Source: Galdieria partita (Eukaryota > Rhodophyta > Bangiophyceae > Galdieriales > Galdieriaceae). Taken from it: DNA of 64,000 nucleotides. The stretch is taken from the NCBI GenBank assembly GCA_025991245.1, contig BQMJ01000024.1, positions 62,001-126,000 on the forward strand, read 5' to 3'. The position numbers were made by a program, and so were the translations under genes. Each line of letters opens with the position of its first letter. The first letter of the stretch is position 1. This document shows, piece by piece, positions 22,015 through 32,439 of this stretch. The notes beneath the pieces were generated by a model that saw only the letters and a list, made by a program, of their open reading frames with translations, made no database searches and was not told the DNA's origin.

Positions 22015-22030
22015 GGTGTCTATTGACACC
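22015..22030 (+). terminator. Histone-type 3' stem-loop of H2A
   Basis: GGTGTC TATT GACACC: a perfect 6-bp stem with a 4-nt loop, starting 19 nt after the H2A stop. It matches the size and G-C base of the metazoan and green-algal histone stem-loop and is nearly identical in stem to the hairpin after H2B. A purine-rich GAAGAAAACTTG lies at 22039-22050, 8 nt downstream. Confidence 0.78.
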
Positions 22031-22038
22031 CATTTCAT

Positions 22039-22050
22039 GAAGAAAACTTG
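22039..22050 (+). promoter_or_regulatory. Candidate histone downstream element of H2A
   Basis: GAAGAAAACTTG begins 8 nt after the H2A hairpin and resembles the GAAGAACTTG that follows the H2B hairpin at 7 nt. The shared position and sequence suggest a U7-like pairing site. No U7 RNA was found in the window. Confidence 0.4.
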
Positions 22051-22230
22051 GTCACTGGAATAACTATTCATCTATCTGGAACTTGTCTAATAAACAACAT
22101 TCTCCATGACTCAATGTGTGGCTCTTAATCGTTGTCCATTTGTTGAGAGAAAATTTCCATTCGACTGTGGAAGTTTGTTCGAAGGGGCGTCTAGTTTTGG
22201 TCCTACCGTTGGTTATCTGTTTGGAACTTG

Positions 22231-23520
22231 ATGGAAGTCCCTTCCTGTCGATATGAAAGTGCTCCGTTAGTCGAATTGAAAAAGGAAGTTAAAGATCTTG
22301 AAGATAGGGAGGAACTAAAGGGGGCGCACCAAATGGACAAGACGAATATGACAACAGACACGAGTTGGAGTTTGGTGTCGTCGATGGGAAAGCCAGTTTC
22401 TACTTCCACGGTGTCTGACGGTAGTTTAAAGGGTAGTGAAGTACAACCTGAGAGTTCGCATTCGTCATCTACGCTTCATAAACAACAAGGACGGAAGCCA
22501 TACCAACTGAAGAAAGCCAGAGAGAGATGGTCCGTATGATGTCTGTCATTTGTTACAGCTCACGTTATCTTTAGGACTCCAGAGGAACACCAACGCTTTG
22601 TGGAAGCTCTAAGAAAATATGGTAGAAACTGGAAGCGGATCCGAGATTGTGTAGGTGGAAAGGATTTGTTTCAAGTAAGAAGACAAAAATAGTTTGAATC
22701 TTTTTCTGAGTCAAGTTCTTTATAGATACGAAGCCATGCTCAAAAGTACTTTATTAAAGTTCAGAAATATGGAATGCAAGAAGCGATACCTCCTCCTAGA
22801 CCAAAGCGAAAGTCTGTCAAATCTAACCCAACACCAGAAAACCAAAAGATGAAGGAAGATTTCTCTCGAAAAGGTGACGCTGATGGATTGCAGCATTCCA
22901 TGACGAACGTAGTTCAGGACAGTTCTTCGAACAACTCCAATTTATCACAAGTTCCTATGAATAGGGATAGTGCGAATAACTCGGGAGAAATTGGGAACGA
23001 TTCTGAGGTAAGATTATGTTTTTGGCAGACTTTTGGATGCATGCATATCTTTATTTAGTCCAAGTTTGGACAGGTACCTGAAATATCCGATGGATATCAT
23101 GCGAGATACATGGCAACTGGTCCAGACTTTGGGAAGGTTTATGATGTATTTTCGAGAGTTTGTGAAGATGGAGACGAAAAAGAGGTGGAAAGAAACCTCA
23201 AGGAGGGTATTCAGAGTCTTTCTGTTGTAGACAAGTGAGTCATTGTCATTTGCAGTTGATTTCATTGGTCATATTCCTCTAGAGAACTTGTTTGTCTGCT
23301 TGCTAGAAACATGAAAGTGAATGTATCCAAAGATATGGTCAGTGTAGTTTCAAGTTTTCGTGAAATACCTCACGAATGGATTAGTTTCGCAATGCATTGT
23401 TGGAAGTCACGCAATCATCGATACGGACAAAGAATGGAACCTCTTTGGACACTAGCAACAATGAGCGGAACCCAAATGCAAATGAATAATAATCCATTTC
23501 CTGAAAGACACTTTTTGTAA
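22231..23520 (+). CDS. REVEILLE8-like single-MYB (SHAQKYF) transcription factor
   Basis: Nuclear DNA-binding protein of the CCA1/LHY/REVEILLE type. Exons: 22231-22529, 22575-22674, 22726-23007, 23059-23234 and 23283-23520, with introns of 45-51 nt. The MYB repeat is [20 protein letters not shown]...[16 protein letters not shown], followed by the proline-rich motif IPPPRPKRK typical of this clade. The C-terminal part ([29 protein letters not shown]) matches the LCL domain that marks the RVE4/6/8 branch and recruits LNK coactivators in land plants. About 360 residues. Upstream the N-terminus is acidic and Ser-rich. A clock role is known for the family in green plants and is only an inference here. 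Confidence 0.85.
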
Positions 23521-23663
23521 ATATTGAAAGTTGTTTTATAAATGCAAAATGAATATAAGGAGAAGAGTCTCTTCCAATGAATGGCTTTCTATTAGAAACA
23601 CTCTTTCGTTTCGTAGATCCTTTCACATCATGGATAAAAGAAAGTCAAGTCAACAAAGAATAC

Positions 23664-25826
23664 TTACTTGTCTTCATCTGTCAAAGGTGCTGAAGGGTCA
23701 AACCACCAAGTTCTCACCATTCCATCATGTCCTATACGATTCAAACACAATGAACATATTCAACTCTTTACAACTCACCACAACTAGCCAAAAGACTTTG
23801 CCTGTTACACCATTGAGCTGCATAAATCGGACCCATACAAGGTCCAAGTTTTTGAACCAAATTACCAGTTTCTGTATCCCAAATATAGACAAAACCATCT
23901 TCTGATCCACCCACCACCAACCTCATAGCAAAAGGATGTCAGTTTTCATACTTGCTCACTCTTTCTCTCTTTGCTTACTCTTCATTGGTGCCGAAACCAA
24001 CTCGAATAAAGTTCTTACTGGTGTTCTGATGACCCTTGAAACGTCTTGTAGGACGAGCCATACGTATATCCCAAAGACGATTGGAATTATCCTTTGAGCT
24101 TGAAAGAAGTAAGCTTCCTGATGCATTTGTTTCCACAGCAGTGACCTAATTCCATTATTCACAAACCAACTATACTACATACAAAGCTTACTTCTCCCAA
24201 ATGACTGCTTAGCGTTTTAACACAAACACCAGAAATAACATCCCAAAATTTGATGGTAGAATCTTTGCTACCAGAAATAATCAAATTGCCGTGAGGATTG
24301 AATACAGCCTTGGAAATAGAAGCATCATGTCCTGTAAATGTTTTGATAGTTTGCCCGGTTCGAACATCGACAAGTCTCAGTGACTAACATTCAAATATGA
24401 AACGAACTATCAAATATTTTTAGAGTCTATTTACCTTGTCATATCCCCCTGTCACAAGATGATTTTCTCTCGGATGATAACTAACCGTGTAAACATCTCG
24501 AACATGTCCACTGATGATAGTTCGACAACTACTTCTCAGATCACTCTTTGCATCCCAAATGCGGACTGTGCCATCACCACTAGCACTAGCTATGAACCCT
24601 AAATTTATCTTGATAGACAAAAGGAAAACCAGAATCAGACCCATGCGTACCACCTCCACGGGTGACATCGACATCCCATATACGAGATGTATGTCCAATA
24701 AAACTGGCTAGTTTCTCACCCGTTTCCGTATCCCATAATATTAAACTATTGTCACTTGAGCCAGAAACCAAATGCGCACCAATTTCTCCAACAAACTTGA
24801 CACACTTGACGTTACTTTGGTGACCCACAAAACGCTGTTTTTCGCGGTTAGGCAATACAAAGCAGTGGTAATCTTCCAAAAGAGTTTTGATTCGAGGAAG
24901 CGCCTTTGGATGATATCTTGAAAATTCTACTTGATAAGCCACAGCCTATATACAAAACAGTTATTCAATGATCATAGAAATAGTAAAAGAAGAGAACTAC
25001 TTGTTGCAATAATTGAACAAGTCTAGATGGAGGCACTTGAATAGGCGCTGATGTATCTGTAACTTCAAAATCTAAAAGACGTGAGAACTGCTCTACCAAT
25101 GCTTCTCTTCCAGCCATAATTCCGTTCCAATCTCTAAAGGACTTTGCTTCATTCACACTTTTGCATGTAAGAAGGTAACACAAATCATGAAATTCCTCCA
25201 GTCGTTGTGCATATCCTTCCAAGGACTTGAGTCTTTTTTGTAAAAGAACAAATGCTTTTTGATATTCCTGTCGATCAACCAATTCGAGATACTGTTGCTT
25301 GTACACTTCATAGAGGAAACTTTTTAAATTCTTAAAAGTGGCCTGAGAACAGAGTTTCTCAACCTCTGCCCAATCACCTTCTACAATCGCTGTCTTTACT
25401 CTCTGCAGATGTGCTTGTTGAGCCAACACGTCTTTATGCTTCACGTTTGCCTCGTCTTGTAAAGCTGCAGCACTATAAAGATAGTCTTCTTCCTAGAAGG
25501 AGAAAATGACAACAAGATAATATCATAGCAAGTTGTTGGTGTACCTGCAAGTACTGCACAATGAGCCTTATAATGTCTTCCTTCAAACGACGGTCCTTAG
25601 GGTCTAAGATTTGTTCATACCAAGGGAAGGACCTAGACTGTTTTCCTACAGGAATGACGTTTCTAGATCTTTCATATATCGTTTCTATTCTACTTTTGGT
25701 TTGACTTGGCTGTTCAAGCTCGTTGCAGCAAGTCAAGTCGTGGTAGTGCTTGTGGTTGTGAGAGGCAAGGGATACCATCTTTTCAGTGCTTCCTTGCTCA
25801 GACATATTATAGACATCTTGACTCAT
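23664..25826 (-). CDS. LisH-CTLH-WD40 protein, WDR26/GID7-like
   Basis: Likely scaffold subunit of the CTLH/GID ubiquitin ligase. ATG 25826 opens MSQDVYNMSEQ. LisH: RLKEDIIRLIVQYLQEEDYL. CTLH: VKTAIVEGDWAEVEKLC followed by a helical CRA-like part, with PPSRLVQLLQQAVAYQVEFS aligning to the PPRRLQTLLRQAVELQ region of human WDR26 as I recall it. At least six WD repeats follow (LVSGSSDNSLILWD, IASASGDGTVRIWD, IISGSKDSTIKFWD, LLSSSKDNSNRLWD, VVGGSEDGFVYIWD). Eight exons; introns are about 46-57 nt. The last exon ends DEDK at 23664, though a GTAAGT there could be one more donor. The WD repeats are more regular than in WDR26, so another LisH-CTLH-WD40 family remains possible. The MAEA gene lies 120 nt upstream. 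Confidence 0.75.
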
Positions 25827-25946
25827 ATTTCTAAAAGTAGTCTGCACTTTTTAAAAACCGATCTTTCATAGTACAACTATGACAAAGATATATTCATTTC
25901 CATCGGATTGTCCCATTTCTTGAGAATGAATCGCTCTTCTTTTTCA

Positions 25947-27272
25947 TTACATAATAAACGCTTTTCGAATATCTTCACTTGGAAAATCAAATATCTCTCC
26001 ACTTTGTGGATCATATATCTATTATTCAAGCACTGTTAGATAAACCTGTCAACCTTTTCTTGAAATGCTCAAGTCATACCTTTCCTCCATTTCTCTCTGC
26101 CATTTCCTTTAAAGCCTTTTCACTATAAGCATTGCCATTGGGAAGTATCATCGGTGGATTGTGCTCATCCATGATTTCTCCTAAACATATCATATAATCA
26201 GCAACAACTATAATCATTATATTCTCCTACCACTCATGCGACAAACCAAAACTGAGTGAACATGATGACTAAAAGGTAACTCTGTTGATAAAGTTCGATA
26301 AGGCTCATTACAAACAGGACAATTGACATTGCGCAAATCCTCATCAAAGCAACAACTCGTCTTCAGAGCCGATAGTCCTGCCTTTATCACAATTTCCAAC
26401 AAAGAATCTTTCGTCAATCCATTCAGTATATAATATTCCGTGCGAAAGGCTTGAATGAGCTCCTTCCAACGGTCTCTTGAATATAGCTGTCTATAAGGTT
26501 CACAACTGGTTGACTCTGGAAACGCAAGCAAAGTCAACACTCTATCATTATAGTATTAGCTTATCACACAAAATGGTTCATCACTATCTTACCGTTGGAC
26601 TTGTTTCAATTGTTCTTTAGGACAAGTAGAAAGGTTCTTTCGTGCATAAGATATTGCTTCAAATACTTTCCCTTGTCTCCTCAATTCCACAAAAACCTGC
26701 ACATGCAAATCAAACTCCAAAGTGCTCTTCATTTTTTGCAGTTTCTTTCTGTTTTCTGCACACCATTTGAGTGCTTCCGAACAATCTCCCGTTGACAGTG
26801 CATCCACCACATTTTTGGTGGTTTTAAATACTTCCATATCCACCAAGTCACCAATATTTGTACTTTCTGCTAGTTTCTCTGCAGTTTCTGTATATCCTTC
26901 TCTCAATAAATGGACAACCAACAACCTATACAATCTCAAGTTGTTCAAACACTCTACTGCTTCTCCTCCCTCGACGTTGGGGTTTTCCAGTTGTTTGGCA
27001 AAATTCAATCGTGCAGCCAACAACTGCAAAGCCTTTTCGTCTTGTGACTTGAAATGGCCAATCCAAGAAGATAGTTGTTGCAGGTGTTGCTGTATATTGC
27101 CAAGGCAAGTGTTCAACTGAGAGTTATTGCTGTCCATACTCGAAGTACTTAATACCATATCTACACTTTGTAAAATACCATCTAGTTCCTTATCTATTTG
27201 TTTCTTTAGGCCTTTCAAGTTTTTGCTCAAAGTTTCTATAGGAACATGTAAAAAGGGACTTTCCAACTCCAT
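25947..27272 (-). CDS. MAEA: MAEA/GID9 subunit of the CTLH ubiquitin ligase
   Basis: One of the two RING-like catalytic subunits of the CTLH (GID) E3 complex, which in yeast degrades gluconeogenic enzymes. Exons: 27272-26593, 26541-26231, 26179-26080 and 26018-25947. LisH/CTLH/CRA helices run from LLVVHLLREGYTETAEKLA through VFVELRRQGKVFEAISYARK. The C-terminal RING-like motif has CPVCNEPYRTLSTELPFSHH, LVCRMSGEIMDEHNPPMILPNG and KIYDPQSGEIFDF, matching human MAEA order, including NPPM and LPNG. About 386 residues. Its ATG is only 41 nt after the stop of the DCAF6-like gene. Identification is firm; substrates in this organism are unknown. Confidence 0.93.
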
Positions 27273-27313
27273 CTTTCAATGAAATGGGCAAAGAAAATGC
27301 GTTCCATCTTTAT

Positions 27314-30114
27314 TTAAGCAATATGACATTGCACCGTTCCTTCTGCATTTTCGGTATTTGCTATTCCAACCGAACGCACAGCAAAGCCTCTTCTTCTCCA
27401 AACATTAAAAACGGTTGCCCAACCAGAAGGAAAATATTGAGCTCGTTCTTTACGTCGTTTTCCTAATATTTCCAATGTTTCTTGCACAGTGTCATCTCCA
27501 ACCATATCTGAAGACAAAGGAGACCTATCCATACTATGATTCAAAAATATGGCTATCCTATATTGATAGAAAACATACCATAACTTGACACTTTCCTCAA
27601 TTCCTGAAGATGCCATCAAAGGATCATATGGATGGCTTTGAACACAATTCACTACACTACAGTCCCCTTCCAATATATTGATCAACTTGCCTGTTTCAGT
27701 ATTCCATAGGAAAATATGACCATCATCACTACCACTGACAACATACTTGCAAGAGCTTCCAAAAAAAGCAACTTCTTTGATAGTCAACTCATTACAATGT
27801 CCAGTATAATACTGTTCAAAAGAGCCATCTCTTAGAGGAACAGACTGGTTCGAGTCTTCCGTATATTCATCTTCGCTTGCTATATAATCTTCATAACGAT
27901 TACTTGTATCCAATTCATCCTCTTCCACGTCCCCTTCATGTTCTGCAATTCCATCTTCAATCACTTGAGCTGCATGGGTCCAACTACTCGGACGATTGGA
28001 ATCCGATATCACTACGGAACAATTGTACACAGGCATAGCACTCTCTCCTTCCCTTTCAGCTTCCACGGATGCATTGGAAACTTCATGATGAGGTACAATA
28101 CTATAATTGCCACTTTCTGTATGATTGTGGAAAGAACTCTCTTCTGCATCTCTATTTCGTCCATCTCTTGGATCAAACTGGGCAAACTCGGAATGATAAG
28201 AAGTGCTATCTGGACCTTGATAACTATCTTCCAAGTTAGTAGTTATGGTTACATTTCGAGCAGCCGAAGAACTTTGTGCTTCTAATGTTGGTCGTTCAAC
28301 CGGATTGGACTCTCTGGCTTCTTGTACATCCCGAACGTATTCATAAATACGTAAACCAAGAGCTGGTGTAGAACTTACTTCTGAAACCACCGAAGTGACA
28401 TCATTATTGTTATTATGATGATTATTACTATTGTTCTGATCATTCAAATGAGATATCCTATTGGAACGTCCTGTACAAGAAGTAGTGTCATGTTCACTAT
28501 TCACTTCACCACCACAACTACTTTCTACTGGATGTTGTATATGGGAAGATAATATCGCCTCTGAAGAACTTGCCGCCATACGACTACTTAATCGCCTTTT
28601 AGTTCTCGACCTTAGTTCATATCTACTTCTACCAGGTGCTGTTTCTTCCCCGATCTGATCAGTCATCGAGTCATTTCCTCTTTCTGTCTGCTTCTCACAA
28701 GGCTGAACAGAATTTTCAGCTTGAATATGGGTTGTTTGACTTGTTCGATCTTGTGCTTCTGTTTCTTGATGAATCATATTCCGATATATTCGCTTTCTAG
28801 ATCCTTTCCATCCAGCATTATTGAATGAGTTGATTTCATTTTGATTAGAAATAGGTCGGGCTTCCGTATCTGCGCCAGCCATCGTTACTGAGCCTCCAGA
28901 TTCGTTCGCTCTCCAAGTCGTTCTTGAAATGGCCGTTTGATGACTATTTCCATTGACTTCATTGTTGTTTGTTCTCTTACATCGACTAGCACGATGAGGT
29001 CGCTGATTGACTATGTTACTTGTTTGGGTACACAGACTTCCTTCATTGAAATCTTCCATATACCCACTTAAATGATCAAATAAATAAATAAATTCCCCGG
29101 AGTACGATGCCAATATTTTCCTTCCAGTGGAATCATAAGAAACTCCAGTAATATAGTGATACGAGCTATTCCGCGAAGACACCCTCAAATGACTAGGACA
29201 AAATACAGAAACTGATTGAGAGACAGGACAAGACATTCGTCTATCCCATAACCTCACATAGGGATCACTCCCAGCAGTCACAAAATACCATGGCTGCATA
29301 GGATTCAACGCCAACGAAAAGAATTCCACCTTACTCGCCATAATAGCTGACACAGAATTGGGTGTTCTCGAAAACGTACTCTTCCTACTGGGTCTTAAAT
29401 CCACTAAAATGTGGCTACAACTTGAACTCCGAGTATTCCGACACTTTTGACGTTGCCTCAAGTCGAAACAACGCACTGTACCGTCTTCGGAAGCCGTTAT
29501 GACAACATTGGGTGAATCTTCTTCCGTCACAAACTTTTTGACTCTATCAGTATGGCAGTTGATAGGCCTCACGGTCTGCTTCTCCAGGTTGGAAACTCTT
29601 ACTTGACTATCAGCGGCACAAGAAACAACACAGTTGTCTTCTGTGAAAGGCATAAAACGTGCACAAAAGATATTTGCAGTATGTCCCGAGTCCCAAGAAC
29701 GTAAAAGCTTCTTTCTTGACACATCCCATATCTTCAACTTTGTGTCATCCGAACCTGAAACCAATAGACTTCCTTGTTGGTTCCAATGTACACTATTCAC
29801 GCAGCCAGAATGAGACTCTATTAAAAAAAGAGTTTTAGATAAAGCGTGTCACGAAACAAGAATTCTTCCCCAGTACCAAGAGCAGCTTCCAGTTTCAGTC
29901 TTCGGAGAAAACCTTCCATTCCTTGAACTTCTTTCATAAACTTTCTAGGTGAGGACAAAGAACTCGCACCATTGTCTGTTGCAAGCCCTAATAATAAAAG
30001 ATTGAGTCTTGTTGAAAAACAAGAAAAGGTACAACCTTCACGACTCGATAAAACTTGCAAAGGATGCATTCCTACCCAAAAGGAATTGACAAAAGCCGAG
30101 TGGGGGAAATCCAT
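27314..30114 (-). CDS. DCAF6: DCAF6-like WD40 substrate receptor for CUL4-DDB1
   Basis: WD40 protein with a long Ser/Asn-rich central insert. ATG 30114 opens MDFPHSAFVNSFWVG. The DCAF6/NRIP signature RRLKLEAAL precedes the first WD repeats (LLVSGSDDTKLKIWD, VVITASEDGTVRCFDLRQRQ). The last repeats (IKEVAFFGSSCKYVVSGSDDGHIFLW, NCVQSHPYDPLMASSGIEESVKLW) match the DCAF6/DCAF8 C-terminal pattern. The WDxR-type motif VRCFDLR fits DDB1 docking. Introns: one near 29988-30043, one of about 35 nt near 29820-29855, and a probable in-frame 45-nt one near 27536-27580. Roughly 850-870 residues. CUL4 ligase role is known for the family and inferred here. Confidence 0.82.
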
Positions 30115-30397
30115 TTTCAAATGAATACACTTTACTGTGGTTGGAAACGTACTAAAACAATTCTTTTCCCCTAGTAATACCCTATTCACATAAATATATA
30201 TGTGCAAATTGATAAACCTCTGTGACAATTATCATATCTTTCACAGTCAAGAAATAGTTTACTTGACATATCTTGCAACTAGCAGAGATTCTAGAGGAAC
30301 AGCAGAATCGTACAGAAAGCTTGCAAATAATTGACGTGAAAATTTGCGGATAATCCAAGTCTCTTGCAGTATGCATCTAATGAAAATGATTTTCCTC

Positions 30398-31691
30398 TCA
30401 ACAAAAACTCGTACAATGACCACCATAATTAAATGACAACATTTCCTGTATACAAGTAGGAGAACACTGACGAATAGGAGCTCTTGTCGTTTGAGGAAAT
30501 TGTTTCTCAAGATACCAAGGTTGGAATAGTTCAACTTGCTTTGATATACATTCTCCAAAGAAGTAGCTGTGATCAGCCAATAATATATGAAGATGGCAAG
30601 CATCCTCTAAAAATGGTTCTCCAAACAAACAAAAAAGTGAACAATAAACAGATGTCGCTGCAAGACAAGATGGTGAACACCCAAAACAATTCTTATCAAT
30701 CATAGCACGATTGACAAGGTAAAGCGCAAGTTCTCCTATTGCTTGTGACTTCATACTATATGTCTTCTTCTGTAGTATATCACTGCATTGTCGGCACCAT
30801 TGGAAAAGAAAGAAACGAAGAAAGTGGATCGAATGACAGGTCAAAATGTTCCATTCTAAAACTTCCAACAGTATCTTTTCCATGATGATAAGTGTTTCAC
30901 TTGAAAAGGATTGTCGGCAAAGATATACCAATTCTTCTACACGAGGAACATTTTGTTCTCTTTCTTCTTGTTTTCCTGTTATTTTGCCTTGAGTAAAAAG
31001 TCCAAGCAAAATAAATGATAGACTTACCTGCGACAAGAATGCAAGCACATGAAAGGGCTTGAAGAAACTGATAATCGAGTTTTTGTTTGAACATAAATGA
31101 GTCTAAAAGATATACTGCAGTATGTAATGTCTCAGGAGTCAACTCAAGTTCCACGCAAATGTCACAAATCCACTCCAGTAGAAGTGGTCGACAGGCCATG
31201 TAGTTAGGATTCAATGCTTCTTCCGCTTTCTGTAAAGACATCTTCTCCCGTAAGTATCTCTCTCTTAGCTCTATTCTTGTCATACTCAGATAATGTTCTT
31301 CTGTTTCTTCATCTAGATGGAATAGCCAAGATGACAAGTTGGAGGAATTCCTGCTATCTTCAGAAATACTACTATAGTGAAAAGACAGCAGCGACTCTTC
31401 AGAAAGGTTGTGAGAATCTGCTGAGTGCTCTTCTACCTCTCTGAATCCAATATGTGTCCATTGAGGAGTTGAAAATTGCGATGTTTCTTCTTCAGGTTTA
31501 CACAACAATTCATTGCAGTCAAAACTCTCCGTGGTTTGAGATATCATACTGGTCTCAGTTTCAAACTCTACACTTTCCTCCGTTTCTCGCCTACATAAGA
31601 GAAGAGAACACTCCTCACTGCAAGAAATTGAAGCACATGAAGTGTTTCGCTTATATATACACTGTAGGGATGCTGCTTGTGATAAGGACAT
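30398..31691 (-). CDS. A/B-type cyclin, divergent
   Basis: A 417-residue cyclin from two exons (31691-31028 and 30987-30398; 40-nt intron). The first 160 residues are Ser/Glu-rich and unstructured. The cyclin box holds NPNYMACRPLLLEWICDICVELELTPETLHTAVYLLDSFM, the counterpart of the MRxxLVDWL..ETLxLAVNYLDRF pattern, then VPRVEELVYLC and MEKILLEVLEWNI. The second cyclin fold is weakly conserved. The upstream region contains two E2F-like sites (32127-32134 and 32212-32223), fitting cell-cycle control. Destruction-box status is unclear. Confidence 0.75.
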
Positions 31692-32126
31692 AATTCTTGT
31701 AACTTTTGAAATGAAGATACAGCAAAGTGGACCCTTAATACTAAACGAAAAAGAATCTGAGGTCTGTTTAAAACTGTAATCAAATAAATTAAGCCTCAAC
31801 TTACAGCCGAAAAAGTTGCAAGCAACGAAAATACAGCTCGCAGATAAAGTGAAAGATACTCACTAACAAGAGGTCATGTAGATCATAAGTAACTACAAAG
31901 TACAGTTTAGGAAACTTGAGATATACTATCTAAAGATATCTTAAACCTACAATTTATAAAAGCACAGAAAGATGTTCTTTGATCACAACACCAAACAAAG
32001 AAATAAAAATACAACGGGTTCCAATGGTATCAAAAAAACGATATCGCCAAAGAGAAATAGGTGTCGCTCAGCGGCTCACCTCACAGAAGACACGTTGACA
32101 TCTGTTTCTCATTGGGAGAGAGAAAA

Positions 32127-32134
32127 TTTGGCGC
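32127..32134 (+). promoter_or_regulatory. E2F-like site upstream of cyclin
   Basis: TTTGGCGC fits the E2F consensus TTTSSCGC. It lies 436 nt upstream of the cyclin ATG at 31691. Confidence 0.5.
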
Positions 32135-32211
32135 AACTGGAAAAATGAGAATCGGGTGTCGCTATTGGCTGAAAAATCTTTCTGGGCCAGACACGTGAAT
32201 ATCCCAGACTG

Positions 32212-32223
32212 TTTCCCGCCAAA
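32212..32223 (+). promoter_or_regulatory. Symmetric E2F-like site upstream of cyclin
   Basis: TTTCCCGCCAAA is a full-length E2F/DP consensus readable on both strands, about 520 nt upstream of the cyclin start. Confidence 0.55.
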
Positions 32224-32439
32224 TGGTGGATCTGAGACACGACAAATCATTATGGAACCATCTGTCCCACGATCGATTCACTCTTTGCCAACGGATATAA
32301 TCAAAGTAGCCTCCATAGAATCAAAGCTCTTTATTTTGTTCTAATGATTGCTAGCTTGTGTAAAGGTTCCTTTGAAAGAAGTTAACCAGGGAACAAAACC
32401 ATAACATTTATTATGCTGTCGTAAATTCGCCATGAATAT

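Larger units (their letters stand above)
31692..32439. other. Intergenic between cyclin and biotin carboxylase
   Basis: About 750 bases with no coding region visible. It lies upstream of the cyclin (minus strand) and downstream of biotin carboxylase. It carries two strong E2F-like sites, reported separately, and no repeat that I can see. Confidence 0.6.

Noticed and set aside
22228-22230. TTG just before the MYB protein start as first codon
   Set aside because: An in-frame ATG follows directly at 22231, and the same pattern of non-ATG first codons appears upstream of several genes here, so I use the ATG.
22203-22409. Minus-strand frame over the MYB gene start
   Set aside because: Shadow of the coding exon on the other strand with no recognisable domain.
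24345-24365. GGTTCGA-like word suggesting a tRNA
   Set aside because: It lies inside a WD repeat of the WDR26-like gene and no cloverleaf surrounds it.
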